Notes: generated from the sequence alone by a model not told the origin. A stretch of DNA of 64,000 nt from Seonamhaeicola algicola (GCF_007997385.1 NZ_VOSC01000030.1:62838-126837); one strand, 5' to 3'. Counted from the stretch's first letter, positions 1 to 7,616 are shown. Made by a program: numbers and translations.

Positions 1-723
1 TATAATATCTATGGTTTTGTTAGGCTTGCCGATGAAATTGTAGATTCATTCCATGATTACAACAAGCAGGAACTTTTTGATAAACTTACTGAAGATTTAG
101 AAAAAGCATTAACGCAAAAAATAAGCTTAAACCCAATTTTAAATGCATTTCAGTACACATACCATAAGTATAATATAGACAAAGCTTTGGTTGATGCGTT
201 TATGAAAAGTATGCGTTTAGATTTGCATAAAACCAACTACTTAACCACACAAGAATATAAAGATTACATATACGGATCAGCCGATGTAGTTGGGCTAATG
301 TGCTTAAAAGTATTTGTAAAAGGTGATGAGAAAAAATATGAAGATTTAAAAGATACCGCTATGGCTTTAGGCTCTGCTTTTCAAAAAGTGAATTTTCTAA
401 GAGATTTAAAAGCTGATTTTGACGAACTAAACCGAAGCTATTTCCCTAATGCAGATTTACACAACTTAAGTGAAGCTTCTAAACAAGATATTATAAATGA
501 TATTGAAGCTGATTTTGCTAAAGGCTTAAGTGGTATAAAGCAATTACCTATTGAAGCCAAATTTGGTGTGTTTACAGCTTATAGGTATTACAATCAATTA
601 CTAAAAAAACTACAAAAAACACCCGCTTTACAAATTAAAAACACTAGAATTAGAGTTTCTAATCCTAAAAAAATTGAACTTTTAATGCGTAGTTATGTAA
701 AATATCAATTAAATTTATTGTAA
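1..723 (+). CDS. crtB: Phytoene synthase CrtB, 5'-truncated by window edge
   Basis: Condenses two geranylgeranyl diphosphates to phytoene, the first committed carotenoid step. The open frame runs from base 1 with no start, so the N-terminus lies outside the window; 240 residues remain. The first aspartate-rich motif is seen as LADEIVDSFHDYNK at residues 9-22 of the fragment, the conserved YGSADVVG segment near residue 91, and the second motif as NFLRDLKADFDELNR near residues 131-145. An internal TTG at 187 is not the true start because family motifs lie upstream of it. It is followed after 9 nt by crtZ, so it heads or continues a crtB-crtZ-crtYcd operon. Confidence 0.93.
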   Translation, partial: YNIYGFVRLADEIVDSFHDYNKQELFDKLTEDLEKALTQKISLNPILNAFQYTYHKYNIDKALVDAFMKSMRLDLHKTNYLTTQEYKDYIYGSADVVGLMCLKVFVKGDEKKYEDLKDTAMALGSAFQKVNFLRDLKADFDELNRSYFPNADLHNLSEASKQDIINDIEADFAKGLSGIKQLPIEAKFGVFTAYRYYNQLLKKLQKTPALQIKNTRIRVSNPKKIELLMRSYVKYQLNLL

Positions 724-732
724 TTTATAGGT

Positions 733-1188
733 ATGCAAACATTTTTATGGATATTAGTTTTTTTAAGCACCTTTTGCTTCATGGAATTTATGGCGTGGTT
801 TACACATAAATACATAATGCACGGGTTTTTGTGGAGTTTACATAGAGATCATCACAAAAAAGACCATGATAGTTGGTTTGAGCGTAATGACTTCTTTTTT
901 ATATTTTACGCCGTAGTGAGTATTGGTTTCTTTTTACTTTGGAAATACAATATTTTATGGATTGGTTTACCTATAGGTGTTGGCATTTTTGTGTATGGTT
1001 TAGCTTATTTTATTGTGCATGATATATTTATACACCAGCGTTTTAAACTATTTAGAAATGCTAATAATTGGTATGCTAAAGGCGTAAGAAGAGCTCATAA
1101 AATGCACCATAAACACCTTGGAAAAGATGATGGTGAATGTTTTGGTATGCTGTTAGTACCGTTTAAATATTTCAAAAATTATAAATGA
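733..1188 (+). CDS. crtZ: Beta-carotene hydroxylase CrtZ
   Basis: Membrane di-iron hydroxylase that adds 3-hydroxyl groups to the beta rings of carotenoids, giving zeaxanthin. The 151 residues match the short bacterial CrtZ form. The histidine clusters expected of the fatty-acid-hydroxylase superfamily are visible: H25/H30, H37/H40/H41, H96/H101 and H122/H125/H126, between three or four hydrophobic segments. Its stop overlaps the start of the lycopene cyclase gene by 4 nt (ATGA), which suggests translational coupling. Together with the flanking crtB and cyclase genes this indicates a zeaxanthin-type yellow pigment. Confidence 0.93.
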   Translation: MQTFLWILVFLSTFCFMEFMAWFTHKYIMHGFLWSLHRDHHKKDHDSWFERNDFFFIFYAVVSIGFFLLWKYNILWIGLPIGVGIFVYGLAYFIVHDIFIHQRFKLFRNANNWYAKGVRRAHKMHHKHLGKDDGECFGMLLVPFKYFKNYK

Positions 1189-1880
1189 ATTACTTATACC
1201 TACTTTTAAACTTAGGGTCTTTAAGTATTCCGTTTTTATTTAGCTTTCACCCAAAATTAAAATTTTACAAACTCTGGAAACCTTTATTTATAAGCTTGTT
1301 TTTATCAATGCTTATATTTATTCCATGGGATATTATTTTTACAGTTAAAGGCTTTTGGGGTTTTAACAATACTTACTTTTTAGGTATTACATTTTTTAAT
1401 TTACCAATTGAAGAGTGGTTATTTTTTATTTGTATTCCGTATGCTTGTGTTTTTACACACTATGCGCTTTTGTATTACTTTCCTAACATGCAACTTAAGC
1501 GCGGTGTTACTAAATTAATAAGTTATTTTTTAGCACTTGTATTTGCTATCATTATAATATACAATTACAACAAATGGTATACACTAATTAATTTTACAGT
1601 TGCATTGGGTTTAATAATTTTTACTGTAAAAAAACACACCCAATTGTTAAGCAAGTTTTACCTAACGTTTTTGGTAATGCTCATTCCTTTTTTTATTGTG
1701 AATGGTATTTTAACTGGAAGTTTTATTGAAAACGAAGTTGTTTGGTATAATAATAACCAAAATTTAAATTTCAGACTTTTTACAATACCTGTTGAAGATA
1801 GTGTTTATGCATTTTCAATAATACTAATTCCTTTAGTGTTAATGCAGTACTTTAAACCTCAAAAAAAGGTTATAAATTAA
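1185..1880 (+). CDS. Lycopene beta-cyclase, fused CrtYc-CrtYd type
   Basis: Cyclises lycopene ends to beta rings. The protein (231 aa) is a polytopic membrane protein, unlike the flavin-dependent CrtY/CrtL enzymes. Two PxE(E/D) motifs, PIEEWLFF in the first half and PVEDSVYAF near the C-terminus, mark the two tandem half-domains known as CrtYc and CrtYd, here fused in one chain. It overlaps crtZ by 4 nt upstream, and its 3' end overlaps by 11 nt the end of the convergent dehydrogenase gene. The family is clear from the duplicated motif; activity is inferred from the neighbouring carotenoid genes. Confidence 0.88.
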   Translation: MNYLYLLLNLGSLSIPFLFSFHPKLKFYKLWKPLFISLFLSMLIFIPWDIIFTVKGFWGFNNTYFLGITFFNLPIEEWLFFICIPYACVFTHYALLYYFPNMQLKRGVTKLISYFLALVFAIIIIYNYNKWYTLINFTVALGLIIFTVKKHTQLLSKFYLTFLVMLIPFFIVNGILTGSFIENEVVWYNNNQNLNFRLFTIPVEDSVYAFSIILIPLVLMQYFKPQKKVIN

Positions 1881-2835
1881 CAACATTAATAGGCTTCCCG
1901 TTTAAAAATGCCTCTAAATTATTTACTGTAGTTTGCATTAAACGTGCGCGTGCTTCTTTTGGTGCCCATGCTATATGTGGCGTTATAATACAGTTTTTTG
2001 CTTTTAGTAACGCATTATTTTTTGCCATAGGTTCAGCAGAAACAACATCTAATGCTGCACCCGAAACTTTGCCTGAGTTGAGTGCCTTTACTAAATCTTT
2101 TTCAACAATTAAACCACCTCTTGCTGTGTTTATAATTTTCACACCATCTTTCATCTTTTCAATATTACTTGAATTTATAATGCCCTTTGTACTCTCAAAA
2201 AGCGGGCAATGTAAACTTATGATATCTGATTTTTTAAAAAGCGTATCTAAATCTGTAAACTGTAATGTATCACTCTCAAAATCTGGCTTAACAGTTCTAG
2301 TGTTTACCAAAATATTGAGTCCGAAAGCTTGTGCTACTTTAGCAACTGCTTGTCCTATTTGACCAAAACCTATAATGCCTAATGTTTTTCCGTGTAATTC
2401 AATTAGTGGTGAATTCCAAAAACAAAAATCTTCAGACTTTACCCAATCTCCATTAAAAACAGCATTACTATGATTGCCTACATGATGACACATTTCTAGT
2501 AGTAAGGCCATAGTAAATTGTGCTACAGATTGTGTACTGTAAGCAGGTACATTTGTAACTGTAATACCTAGCTGTTTGGCAACCTCAACATCAACAACAT
2601 TATAACCTGTTGCTAAAACACCTATAAATTTAACCCATGGTACGTTTTCTAAAACTGCTTTAGGTAATGGTGTTTTATTGGTATAAACTATTTGCGCATT
2701 ACCAATAGCTTCAATTATTTTTTTGGTATCATACGGTGTTCTGTCATAAACTTTTAAGTTTCCATATTCTGAAATGGCATTCCAACTTAAATCGCCCGGG
2801 TTTAAAGTGTACCCATCTAAAACTACTATATCCAC
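1870..2835 (-). CDS. D-2-hydroxyacid dehydrogenase (glycerate dehydrogenase/hydroxypyruvate reductase-like)
   Basis: NAD(P)-dependent reductase of 2-oxo acids (321 aa). The Rossmann dinucleotide motif GFGQIG is at residues 156-161. The catalytic triad of the D-isomer-specific family is visible as R239 (TARGG), E268 (SAEP) and H287 (TPHIAW). The substrate cannot be fixed from sequence; hydroxypyruvate or glyoxylate is the usual guess for this subgroup. The GTG start overlaps the upstream tlpA-like stop by one base (TAGTG), so the two genes are probably co-translated. Convergent with the lycopene cyclase gene. Confidence 0.88.
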   Translation of the reverse strand: MDIVVLDGYTLNPGDLSWNAISEYGNLKVYDRTPYDTKKIIEAIGNAQIVYTNKTPLPKAVLENVPWVKFIGVLATGYNVVDVEVAKQLGITVTNVPAYSTQSVAQFTMALLLEMCHHVGNHSNAVFNGDWVKSEDFCFWNSPLIELHGKTLGIIGFGQIGQAVAKVAQAFGLNILVNTRTVKPDFESDTLQFTDLDTLFKKSDIISLHCPLFESTKGIINSSNIEKMKDGVKIINTARGGLIVEKDLVKALNSGKVSGAALDVVSAEPMAKNNALLKAKNCIITPHIAWAPKEARARLMQTTVNNLEAFLNGKPINVVNL

Positions 2836-3410
2836 TATATTTTGTTTTTGGTTGCTAATAAACTATTAATGGTGTTTCTAACTGAATTACTATTCCAATT
2901 AGCAGCGCCTGTTTTTTCAATTATTACATTACCTTTTTGGTTTATTAAAAAGGTTTTAGGAATACTACTTACCTTAAAAATATTGTTATAATTTGTAACG
3001 GGCTGGTAAACCTTAAAAGTATAATTATTTTTTTCTAAAAACGGATTTACAACATTAAAAGATTCATCTGAAACAAAAACAAAGGTGACTTTATCTTTAT
3101 AATCTTTATAAAGTTTTTGCATACTAGTCATTTCTGCAATACATGGCGGGCACCAAGTAGCCCAAAAATTAACCAAAACTATCTTGCCTTTTGTGGTTTC
3201 AAAATTAAAAATAGTACCATTTTCATCCTTTAATATTAAATTATAGCTTGGTATAGCTTTTTGTTTTTCAGAATTTATAGTTGAAGGACTTATTAATGCT
3301 AACCCTTTATTAACGAAAATTTGAATAGGTTTTCGTGTTTGTGGAATAAAAAAAAGTGCCACAATAACTAAAAAGATTAAGTCTTTGTATTTTGGTTTCT
3401 TTAACGCCAT
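2835..3410 (-). CDS. TlpA-family membrane-anchored thioredoxin-like protein
   Basis: Periplasmic thiol-disulfide oxidoreductase tethered by one N-terminal membrane segment (about residues 9-24) that follows a Lys-rich start. The thioredoxin fold starts near residue 55 and carries the redox motif WCPPC (C87-C90) in the context FWATWCPPC. A cis-proline context (SSIPKTF) is also present. Such proteins keep cytochrome c or other exported cysteines reduced; the partner here is unknown. The length of 191 aa is normal for the family. It sits immediately upstream of the dehydrogenase gene with a one-base overlap, and a strong terminator separates it from the preceding lipoprotein gene. Confidence 0.88.
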   Translation of the reverse strand: MALKKPKYKDLIFLVIVALFFIPQTRKPIQIFVNKGLALISPSTINSEKQKAIPSYNLILKDENGTIFNFETTKGKIVLVNFWATWCPPCIAEMTSMQKLYKDYKDKVTFVFVSDESFNVVNPFLEKNNYTFKVYQPVTNYNNIFKVSSIPKTFLINQKGNVIIEKTGAANWNSNSVRNTINSLLATKNKI

Positions 3411-3439
3411 AGGCTACAATTTCTAAAGGGTATAAAAAA

Positions 3440-3467
3440 GAAGCATGGTTTAAATTAACCATGCTTC
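3440..3467 (-). terminator. Rho-independent terminator of the RskA-like lipoprotein gene
   Basis: Two perfect 11-bp arms (GAAGCATGGTT and AACCATGCTTC) surround a 6-nt spacer. On the minus strand the stem is followed directly by six T. It lies 43 nt after the lipoprotein stop codon and before the tlpA-like start. Confidence 0.85.
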
Positions 3468-3510
3468 AAATCTAAAAAAAACAATTTATCTTTCTCATAG
3501 ATAAATTTAC

Positions 3511-4383
3511 TTATCTGCTTACGGTACCTGTTAAACTTTTTACAGGGCCATCACCCATTGCAATAGTTGTATGGTTCATGGCATTGGCTGGTACTACATG
3601 TGCCAATGGCTTTAATGTAAAAGGTGCTGTGCTATTATCTGGGCTAGGTTCTACAGAAATTACAATAGTTTTTTCTTTTAAATCTGTTGGAAATGTTAAA
3701 CCTGCAGGTGCATTTTGTAAATAATCTTCACCAGGATATGCTGGTCCATTATTATCATTTCCTTTATATGGCGAAGTGGCTGCATTGTCATCGGCTGTAT
3801 TTGCTGTTAAAAATGTTCCAGTTGAAATTGGTGTACCGTTAATAACTACCCAACCTTCGTATTTCCAACCATCGGTTAATGTTGGTAAACTTAAACCTGC
3901 AACTGCAGAACCGCTTGAGTTATCTAAAAACCAAACACCACTTTCTTCGTTTGTATCATCAGTATCTGTAGGTGTAGCTAAAATATATTTTCCGCTAGCC
4001 GAGGCAAAATCTGCTACAATACCATTTGAATTTACGTTGGCAGAATTTCCTGAAAAATCGCCTGCTAAAATTTTTGTTTCTGCGGGGGCTGGGTCTGGAT
4101 CTACGGCGGGTTCAATACTTAAAACAAATGTTGTTGCAGCATCTAACTGTGCTCTATTTACAGTAAATGACTGCGGAAAACTTACTGAAGAAAATGTACC
4201 TGTTGATACTGGGTTGCCATCAACAATTAACCAACCTTCGTAAACATAATCTGGTCCTAATGCTTCTAATCCGTCAAGGTCTAGTGTTAATCTTGAGGTT
4301 GTTACTGGGTTATCATCATCACTACATGAAACTGTTAAAATGCTTAACGCAAAAACTGCTAGGAATACTTTTTTTATCATCAC
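3511..4383 (-). CDS. Lipoprotein with two RskA-like (anti-sigma C-terminal-like) modules
   Basis: Exported lipoprotein of 290 aa: signal peptide with lipobox ending at C20 (TVSC-SDDD). Two internal modules repeat the pattern YEGW(L/V)(I/V)(V/I)(D/N)G.P(V/I)STGTF, then (F/I)V(L/I)S(I/V)EP, at about residues 47-125 and 182-275. This resembles the extracytoplasmic C-terminal domain of RskA-type anti-sigma factors, in which an extracellular sandwich reads out a signal. No sigma-binding domain and no membrane helix other than the signal sequence are present, so it is not an anti-sigma factor by itself. The start may be either of the two adjacent ATG codons. A -7 box lies at 4411-4418. Function unknown. 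Confidence 0.7.
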   Translation of the reverse strand: MMIKKVFLAVFALSILTVSCSDDDNPVTTSRLTLDLDGLEALGPDYVYEGWLIVDGNPVSTGTFSSVSFPQSFTVNRAQLDAATTFVLSIEPAVDPDPAPAETKILAGDFSGNSANVNSNGIVADFASASGKYILATPTDTDDTNEESGVWFLDNSSGSAVAGLSLPTLTDGWKYEGWVVINGTPISTGTFLTANTADDNAATSPYKGNDNNGPAYPGEDYLQNAPAGLTFPTDLKEKTIVISVEPSPDNSTAPFTLKPLAHVVPANAMNHTTIAMGDGPVKSLTGTVSR

Positions 4384-4410
4384 AATATGTTTTAAAATTA
4401 TTTAATACTC

Positions 4411-4418
4411 CAAAAGTA
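4411..4418 (-). promoter_or_regulatory. -7 promoter box for lipoprotein gene
   Basis: On the minus strand this reads TACTTTTG, a perfect match to the Bacteroidota -7 consensus TAnnTTTG, 27 nt upstream of the ATG. No clear TTG was found at -33 distance. Confidence 0.55.
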
Positions 4419-4439
4419 TATTGTAATGCGTTTTTAAAA

Positions 4440-4455
4440 TGTTAGCTACCTAACA
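4440..4455 (-). terminator. Likely terminator of the Crp/Fnr gene
   Basis: Short hairpin (TGTTAG, 4-nt loop, CTAACA) directly after the Crp/Fnr stop codon, followed on the minus strand by TTTTAAAA. The stem is only 6 bp and the T-tract is short, so termination may be weak. Confidence 0.5.
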
Positions 4456-5127
4456 CTAAGCAATTTTTTTATGAATTCTTATTTCTTTACGGCCAAATTC
4501 TATAACATTTTCTTCTTTTAGCTCATTTAAAAGTATGTTTAATGTGGGCCTTGATGTGCCTATTAATGAGGCTATGTCTCTTTGTGTGTATGGGTGATGT
4601 ATTACTTTATCGCCAGTTTTTTCACAATCGTAACCATAATCTGTACACAACTCATCTAAAAACTCTACTAATCTTGTTTTTGCATCTTTGAATAATAAAA
4701 TTTGTAAACGCCTTTCTAAACGTTTTAATTTGAAGCCAATGAGTTTGTAAATTTTTAAACTGAAGGTTTGGTTATCTCGCATTAAACCGTGCATGGTTTC
4801 AACACCAACAGGACAAATACTGGTTGTATTATCAACAGATTGTGCAAACTCTGCTCTTTTATCTTCGCCTAAAATAGCGGTTTCACCAAAAAGTTCGCCA
4901 CGGGTTAAAATAGCTTTTACTACCTCATTACCATCTTCATTGTAATAGCCTATTTTTACTTTGCCTTTTTCTATTAAATATACTTTGTTGGCAGAGTCTT
5001 CTTCAAAATAAATATAGTCTTGTTTTTTATAACAATCAAAATCGTGATGCCCTTTATAGGCTTTAAATTTATGCGGACATAATACCTTAAATAGGTTTAC
5101 GTCATCAAAAAACCAAAGCGATTTCAT
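4456..5127 (-). CDS. Crp/Fnr-family transcriptional regulator
   Basis: Cytoplasmic DNA-binding regulator of 223 aa. The N-terminal cyclic-nucleotide-binding-like beta barrel covers about residues 20-125, with typical segments KVYLIEKGKVKIGYY and RGELFGETAILGEDKRAEFA. The long dimerisation helix follows, and the C-terminal winged helix-turn-helix shows TQRDIASLIGTSRPTLN near residues 180-196. No Cys cluster for a Fnr-type iron-sulfur centre is apparent, although two Cys lie in the N-terminal 35 residues. The ligand and regulon are unknown. It is a single gene flanked by hairpins on both sides. Confidence 0.85.
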   Translation of the reverse strand: MKSLWFFDDVNLFKVLCPHKFKAYKGHHDFDCYKKQDYIYFEEDSANKVYLIEKGKVKIGYYNEDGNEVVKAILTRGELFGETAILGEDKRAEFAQSVDNTTSICPVGVETMHGLMRDNQTFSLKIYKLIGFKLKRLERRLQILLFKDAKTRLVEFLDELCTDYGYDCEKTGDKVIHHPYTQRDIASLIGTSRPTLNILLNELKEENVIEFGRKEIRIHKKIA

Positions 5128-5203
5128 ATTAAAGATAAATTGTTTTTGTTAGTACAATATGTGTCGGTGTTACAACTGCTAACCTTACAATTGGGTATAA
5201 AAA

Positions 5204-5225
5204 AACCTCCTTAAAAAAGGAGGTT
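5204..5225 (-). terminator. Terminator after DUF5606 gene
   Basis: Perfect 9-bp arms AACCTCCTT / AAGGAGGTT with a 4-A loop, followed on the minus strand by TTTTT. It starts 6 nt past the DUF5606 stop codon and ends the ruvX-def-DUF5606 gene string. Confidence 0.85.
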
Positions 5226-5230
5226 GCTAT

Positions 5231-5653
5231 TTATTCTTCTTCATCTTGCGTTGTAGCATCATCATCTAACAACCCAAGCATATCATGTTGTTGTAGTAAG
5301 TTATACCACTGTATTACTTTTTTAATATCACTGGCATATACTCTATCTTCATCATAATCTGGTAAAACTTCAAAGAAGTATTCTTCTAGTTTATCTTTAC
5401 TATCTTTTGGTTTTACTGATGTTTGATTACCGTTTTCTTTTTCTTTAATTTTTTTGAAAACCTCTACTAAAGGTACTTCTTCAGCTAAGGTATAAATAGC
5501 TATTTCACTTAATACACTTACATTGTTTTGAAGCCCTATTGACAAACGTTTTTTATCAATTAAAGATTCTGCTACAAAACCACCACGGGTTTGTGTTACA
5601 AGCTTATATAATCCTGGTTTTCCTGAAATTGAAAGTACTTTTTCTAAACTCAT
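5231..5653 (-). CDS. DUF5606 domain protein
   Basis: Small cytoplasmic protein (140 aa) of a Bacteroidota-specific family that usually sits beside def and ruvX, as here. Residues 1-75 form the conserved domain (MSLEKVLSISGKPGLYKLV start, then a segment ending NVSVLSEIAIYTL). A second conserved stretch (YFFEVLPDYDEDRVYASDIKKV) lies near residues 92-113, and the tail is acidic. No signal peptide or membrane segment. Function unknown. A near-consensus -7 box (GATATTTG on the minus strand, around 5671-5678) lies upstream. Confidence 0.85.
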   Translation of the reverse strand: MSLEKVLSISGKPGLYKLVTQTRGGFVAESLIDKKRLSIGLQNNVSVLSEIAIYTLAEEVPLVEVFKKIKEKENGNQTSVKPKDSKDKLEEYFFEVLPDYDEDRVYASDIKKVIQWYNLLQQHDMLGLLDDDATTQDEEE

Positions 5654-5706
5654 ATTATTTTTTTGAAAGGCGCAAATATCATGCGTTTATAGCTGTATTG
5701 CAAATA

Positions 5707-6297
5707 TTATCGTTTCTTTTTTTGGTCTGGAAAACGCATTCTATAATCTATATTTATTTTTCCTTTAGATATATTATTTAGTTTTCCTTTTATTAAACGC
5801 TTTTTTAGGCTAGATAGTTTATCTGTAAACAACACACCTTCAATATGGTCATACTCATGCTGAATAACACGCGCTATTAAACCATCAAATTTTTGGGTGT
5901 GTTTTTTAAAATTTTCATCAAAATATTCTAGGGTAATTTGTGGTTTTCTAAACACATCTTCTCTAACATCAGGTATGCTTAAGCAGCCTTCGGTAAATGC
6001 CCACTCATCACCTTCTTCTTCTAAAATTTTGGCATTTATAAATACTTTTTTAAAATCTTTTAATTGGTTTTGTTCTTCGGCAGTTAAATCTTCATCTTCA
6101 GCAAAAGGAGCTGTATCAACCAAAAACAAACGAATTGGCAACCCTATTTGAGGCGCCGCTAAACCAACACCGTAGGCTCCGTACATGGTTTCAAACATAT
6201 TTTCTAAAAGCGTATCTAGTTTAGGGTAATCTAGGGTTATATCTTTAGCTTTCTTTTTTAAAACGGGGTCACCGTAGGCAACTATTGGTAAAATCAT
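5707..6297 (-). CDS. def: Peptide deformylase
   Basis: Removes the formyl group from the initiator methionine of nascent proteins. All three deformylase motifs are present: GLAAPQIG (residues 45-52), EGCLS (103-107, C105 is a metal ligand) and HEYDH (147-151, H147 and H151 metal ligands, E148 catalytic). At 196 aa it is the usual length. It lies 43 nt downstream of ruvX in the same orientation and has its own promoter candidate inside the ruvX 3' end. Confidence 0.97.
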   Translation of the reverse strand: MILPIVAYGDPVLKKKAKDITLDYPKLDTLLENMFETMYGAYGVGLAAPQIGLPIRLFLVDTAPFAEDEDLTAEEQNQLKDFKKVFINAKILEEEGDEWAFTEGCLSIPDVREDVFRKPQITLEYFDENFKKHTQKFDGLIARVIQHEYDHIEGVLFTDKLSSLKKRLIKGKLNNISKGKINIDYRMRFPDQKKKR

Positions 6298-6321
6298 AAT
6301 TTTATATTGCTAATAATTGTG

Positions 6322-6355
6322 CAAAAGTACGAATACTATTTTATTTAGAATACAA
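6322..6355 (-). promoter_or_regulatory. Promoter for def
   Basis: On the minus strand TTG (6353-6355), a 23-nt spacer, then TACTTTTG (6322-6329), 24 nt before the def ATG. The -33 element lies inside the 3' end of ruvX. Confidence 0.6.
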
Positions 6356-6751
6356 ATAACTTTGCAGTATAAGGGTGGCACTAATTTCATCAACAAGCGC
6401 TTTGTTTTGGCGTTGTTTTTTTTTCAAACCACTATCTATCATAGTTTGAAATGCCATTTTAGATGTAAACCGTTCGTCAACTCTTTTTATTTCTATTTGC
6501 GGAATTTCTTTTAATAAAGTATCTATAAACTTTTGAATATGTACTTCACTTTCTGAAGCTGTATTATCCATTTGCTTGGGCTCTCCAATTAAAAAAAGCT
6601 CTACAGCTTCTGTGGCAGTGTATTTTTTTAAAAAAGGTATTAACTCTTTGGTATTAACTGTTGTTAAACCCGATGCTATAATTTGAAGTTCATCGGTTAC
6701 TGCAATACCTGTTCTTTTTGTTCCGTAGTCTATTGCTAAAATTCTAGCCAT
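6341..6751 (-). CDS. ruvX: Putative pre-16S rRNA nuclease / Holliday junction resolvase-like YqgF (RuvX)
   Basis: RNase H-fold nuclease of the YqgF family, implicated in 16S rRNA 5' end maturation. The family hallmark DYGTKRTG is at residues 8-15, with D8 as the first catalytic acid. The central GEPKQMDNTASE segment and the C-terminal KKQRQNKALVDEISA segment, which carries the last Asp, are conserved. The length (136 aa) is standard. First gene of the ruvX-def-DUF5606 string, with a -7 box 14 nt upstream of the start. Confidence 0.93.
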   Translation of the reverse strand: MARILAIDYGTKRTGIAVTDELQIIASGLTTVNTKELIPFLKKYTATEAVELFLIGEPKQMDNTASESEVHIQKFIDTLLKEIPQIEIKRVDERFTSKMAFQTMIDSGLKKKQRQNKALVDEISATLILQSYLYSK

Positions 6752-6765
6752 ATATATATTTTACA

Positions 6766-6773
6766 CAAAAGTA
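6766..6773 (-). promoter_or_regulatory. -7 promoter box for ruvX
   Basis: Minus strand TACTTTTG, a perfect TAnnTTTG match, 14 nt before the ruvX ATG. The leader would be very short. No TTG at the expected -33 distance. Confidence 0.55.
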
Positions 6774-6787
6774 GTGCTATTTAAAGT

Positions 6788-6816
6788 AAAAAGACCGCCT
6801 TTTACGGCAGTCTTTT
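6788..6816 (-). terminator. Terminator of small exported-protein gene
   Basis: AAAAAGACCGCC and GGCAGTCTTTTT arms around a short loop. The single mismatch becomes a G-U pair only in the minus-strand RNA, which points to termination of the gene ending at 6869. T-runs flank both sides. Confidence 0.75.
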
Positions 6817-6843
6817 TATATTTAACCTACTTATTAAAAAACT

Positions 6844-6867
6844 TTTGAGAGTTTGAGAGTTTGAGAG
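6844..6867. repeat. Three tandem 8-bp repeats
   Basis: The unit TTTGAGAG occurs three times in perfect tandem, followed by TTT, immediately next to the stop codon (6869-6871) of the small exported-protein gene and before its terminator. Confidence 0.9.
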
Positions 6868-6868
6868 T

Positions 6869-7162
6869 TTAAGCTTTTATTGCCTTGTTTAATTTAGGGA
6901 ACAATAATTTAATGTTGTCAACATTTCTTTCTCTGTTGAAATAAGTTCTTATATCACTGGCAGTAGCGGCTATTGTTTCTTTTAATGCTTCTTCACTAAT
7001 TAACACATTTTCAGTGCTAGTAGCTTTATTTACAACCTCTTTAGTTTCTTTTGAAACTACAACAGTTTTTACAGTTTCTACAGAAGTTTTATCAGTGCTT
7101 TGTGCGTTTGCAAAAGAGAATCCTAAAACTAAAACTAAAAAAATGTAAAATTTTGTATTCAT
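6869..7162 (-). CDS. Small exported protein of unknown function
   Basis: A 97-residue protein with a clear signal peptide (MNTKFYIFLVLVLGFSFANA, cleavage likely after ANA at residue 20). The mature part is Lys/Thr/Val-rich, low in complexity to about residue 50, then probably helical, with no Cys. I recognise no family. The last residues overlap a region of tandem 8-bp repeats. Monocistronic with its own terminator; exported, so probably periplasmic. Confidence 0.65.
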   Translation of the reverse strand: MNTKFYIFLVLVLGFSFANAQSTDKTSVETVKTVVVSKETKEVVNKATSTENVLISEEALKETIAATASDIRTYFNRERNVDNIKLLFPKLNKAIKA

Positions 7163-7616
7163 TGTTTGTGTTGTTTTGTTGGGTCAAATATAGGTTGAGA
7201 GTAAAGTTGAAATGCAAAAAATTAGTTGTAGAAGCTTGAAAATTCGTTTATTAGAAAATGTGTACAGAACAGCCGATTAACTGACAAAACGCAGTTTTTT
7301 ACCGATTAAAAAACCATTACACAACACTTAACCTGACGTTTTAAGCATTTAAAAGCATATTTTGTTTTTTTACTACTATAAAACACATGCAATACCAGAT
7401 AAAAAGCATGCTTTTTATCATGTTATCGTATCATTTTAAGCTTACTTTTTTTAAGCTATTTTTTCTTGTAAAACATGATTTATTACTAAAAAAAACATCA
7501 AATATTTACATTTAATAACACAAAACAACGCTATACTTAACAAATGTTTTATTTATGTTTTTGTAGTTTTTAATTGAAAAAATAATCGTGTACTTTAGCC
7601 AAAAATTTAAATACTG
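7163..7616. other. 454-bp intergenic region upstream of dapD
   Basis: No open frame or RNA gene recognised. It contains two direct CCGATTAA octamers (7273-7280 and 7302-7309), a perfect 22-bp palindrome (7398-7419) and paired TTTTAAGCT motifs around 7435-7462. A weak -7 like TACTTTAG lies at 7591-7598, 19 nt before dapD. The region divides the divergent small exported-protein gene and dapD. Confidence 0.6.
7398..7419. repeat. Perfect 22-bp palindrome upstream of dapD
   Basis: Each half is GATAAAAAGCA read toward the centre, with dyad symmetry and no spacer. It may be an operator for a dimeric regulator, or a hairpin in a transcript. It has no adjacent T-tract of terminator type beyond the stem itself. 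Confidence 0.8.

Noticed and set aside
3776-4243. A 155-codon plus-strand open frame
   Set aside because: Antisense to the RskA-like lipoprotein gene; the latter has a signal peptide, repeated modules and a terminator.
7163-7616. Possible tRNA or other RNA gene in the 454-bp gap
   Set aside because: I could find no cloverleaf with a CCA end or conserved T-loop, only a palindrome and direct repeats.
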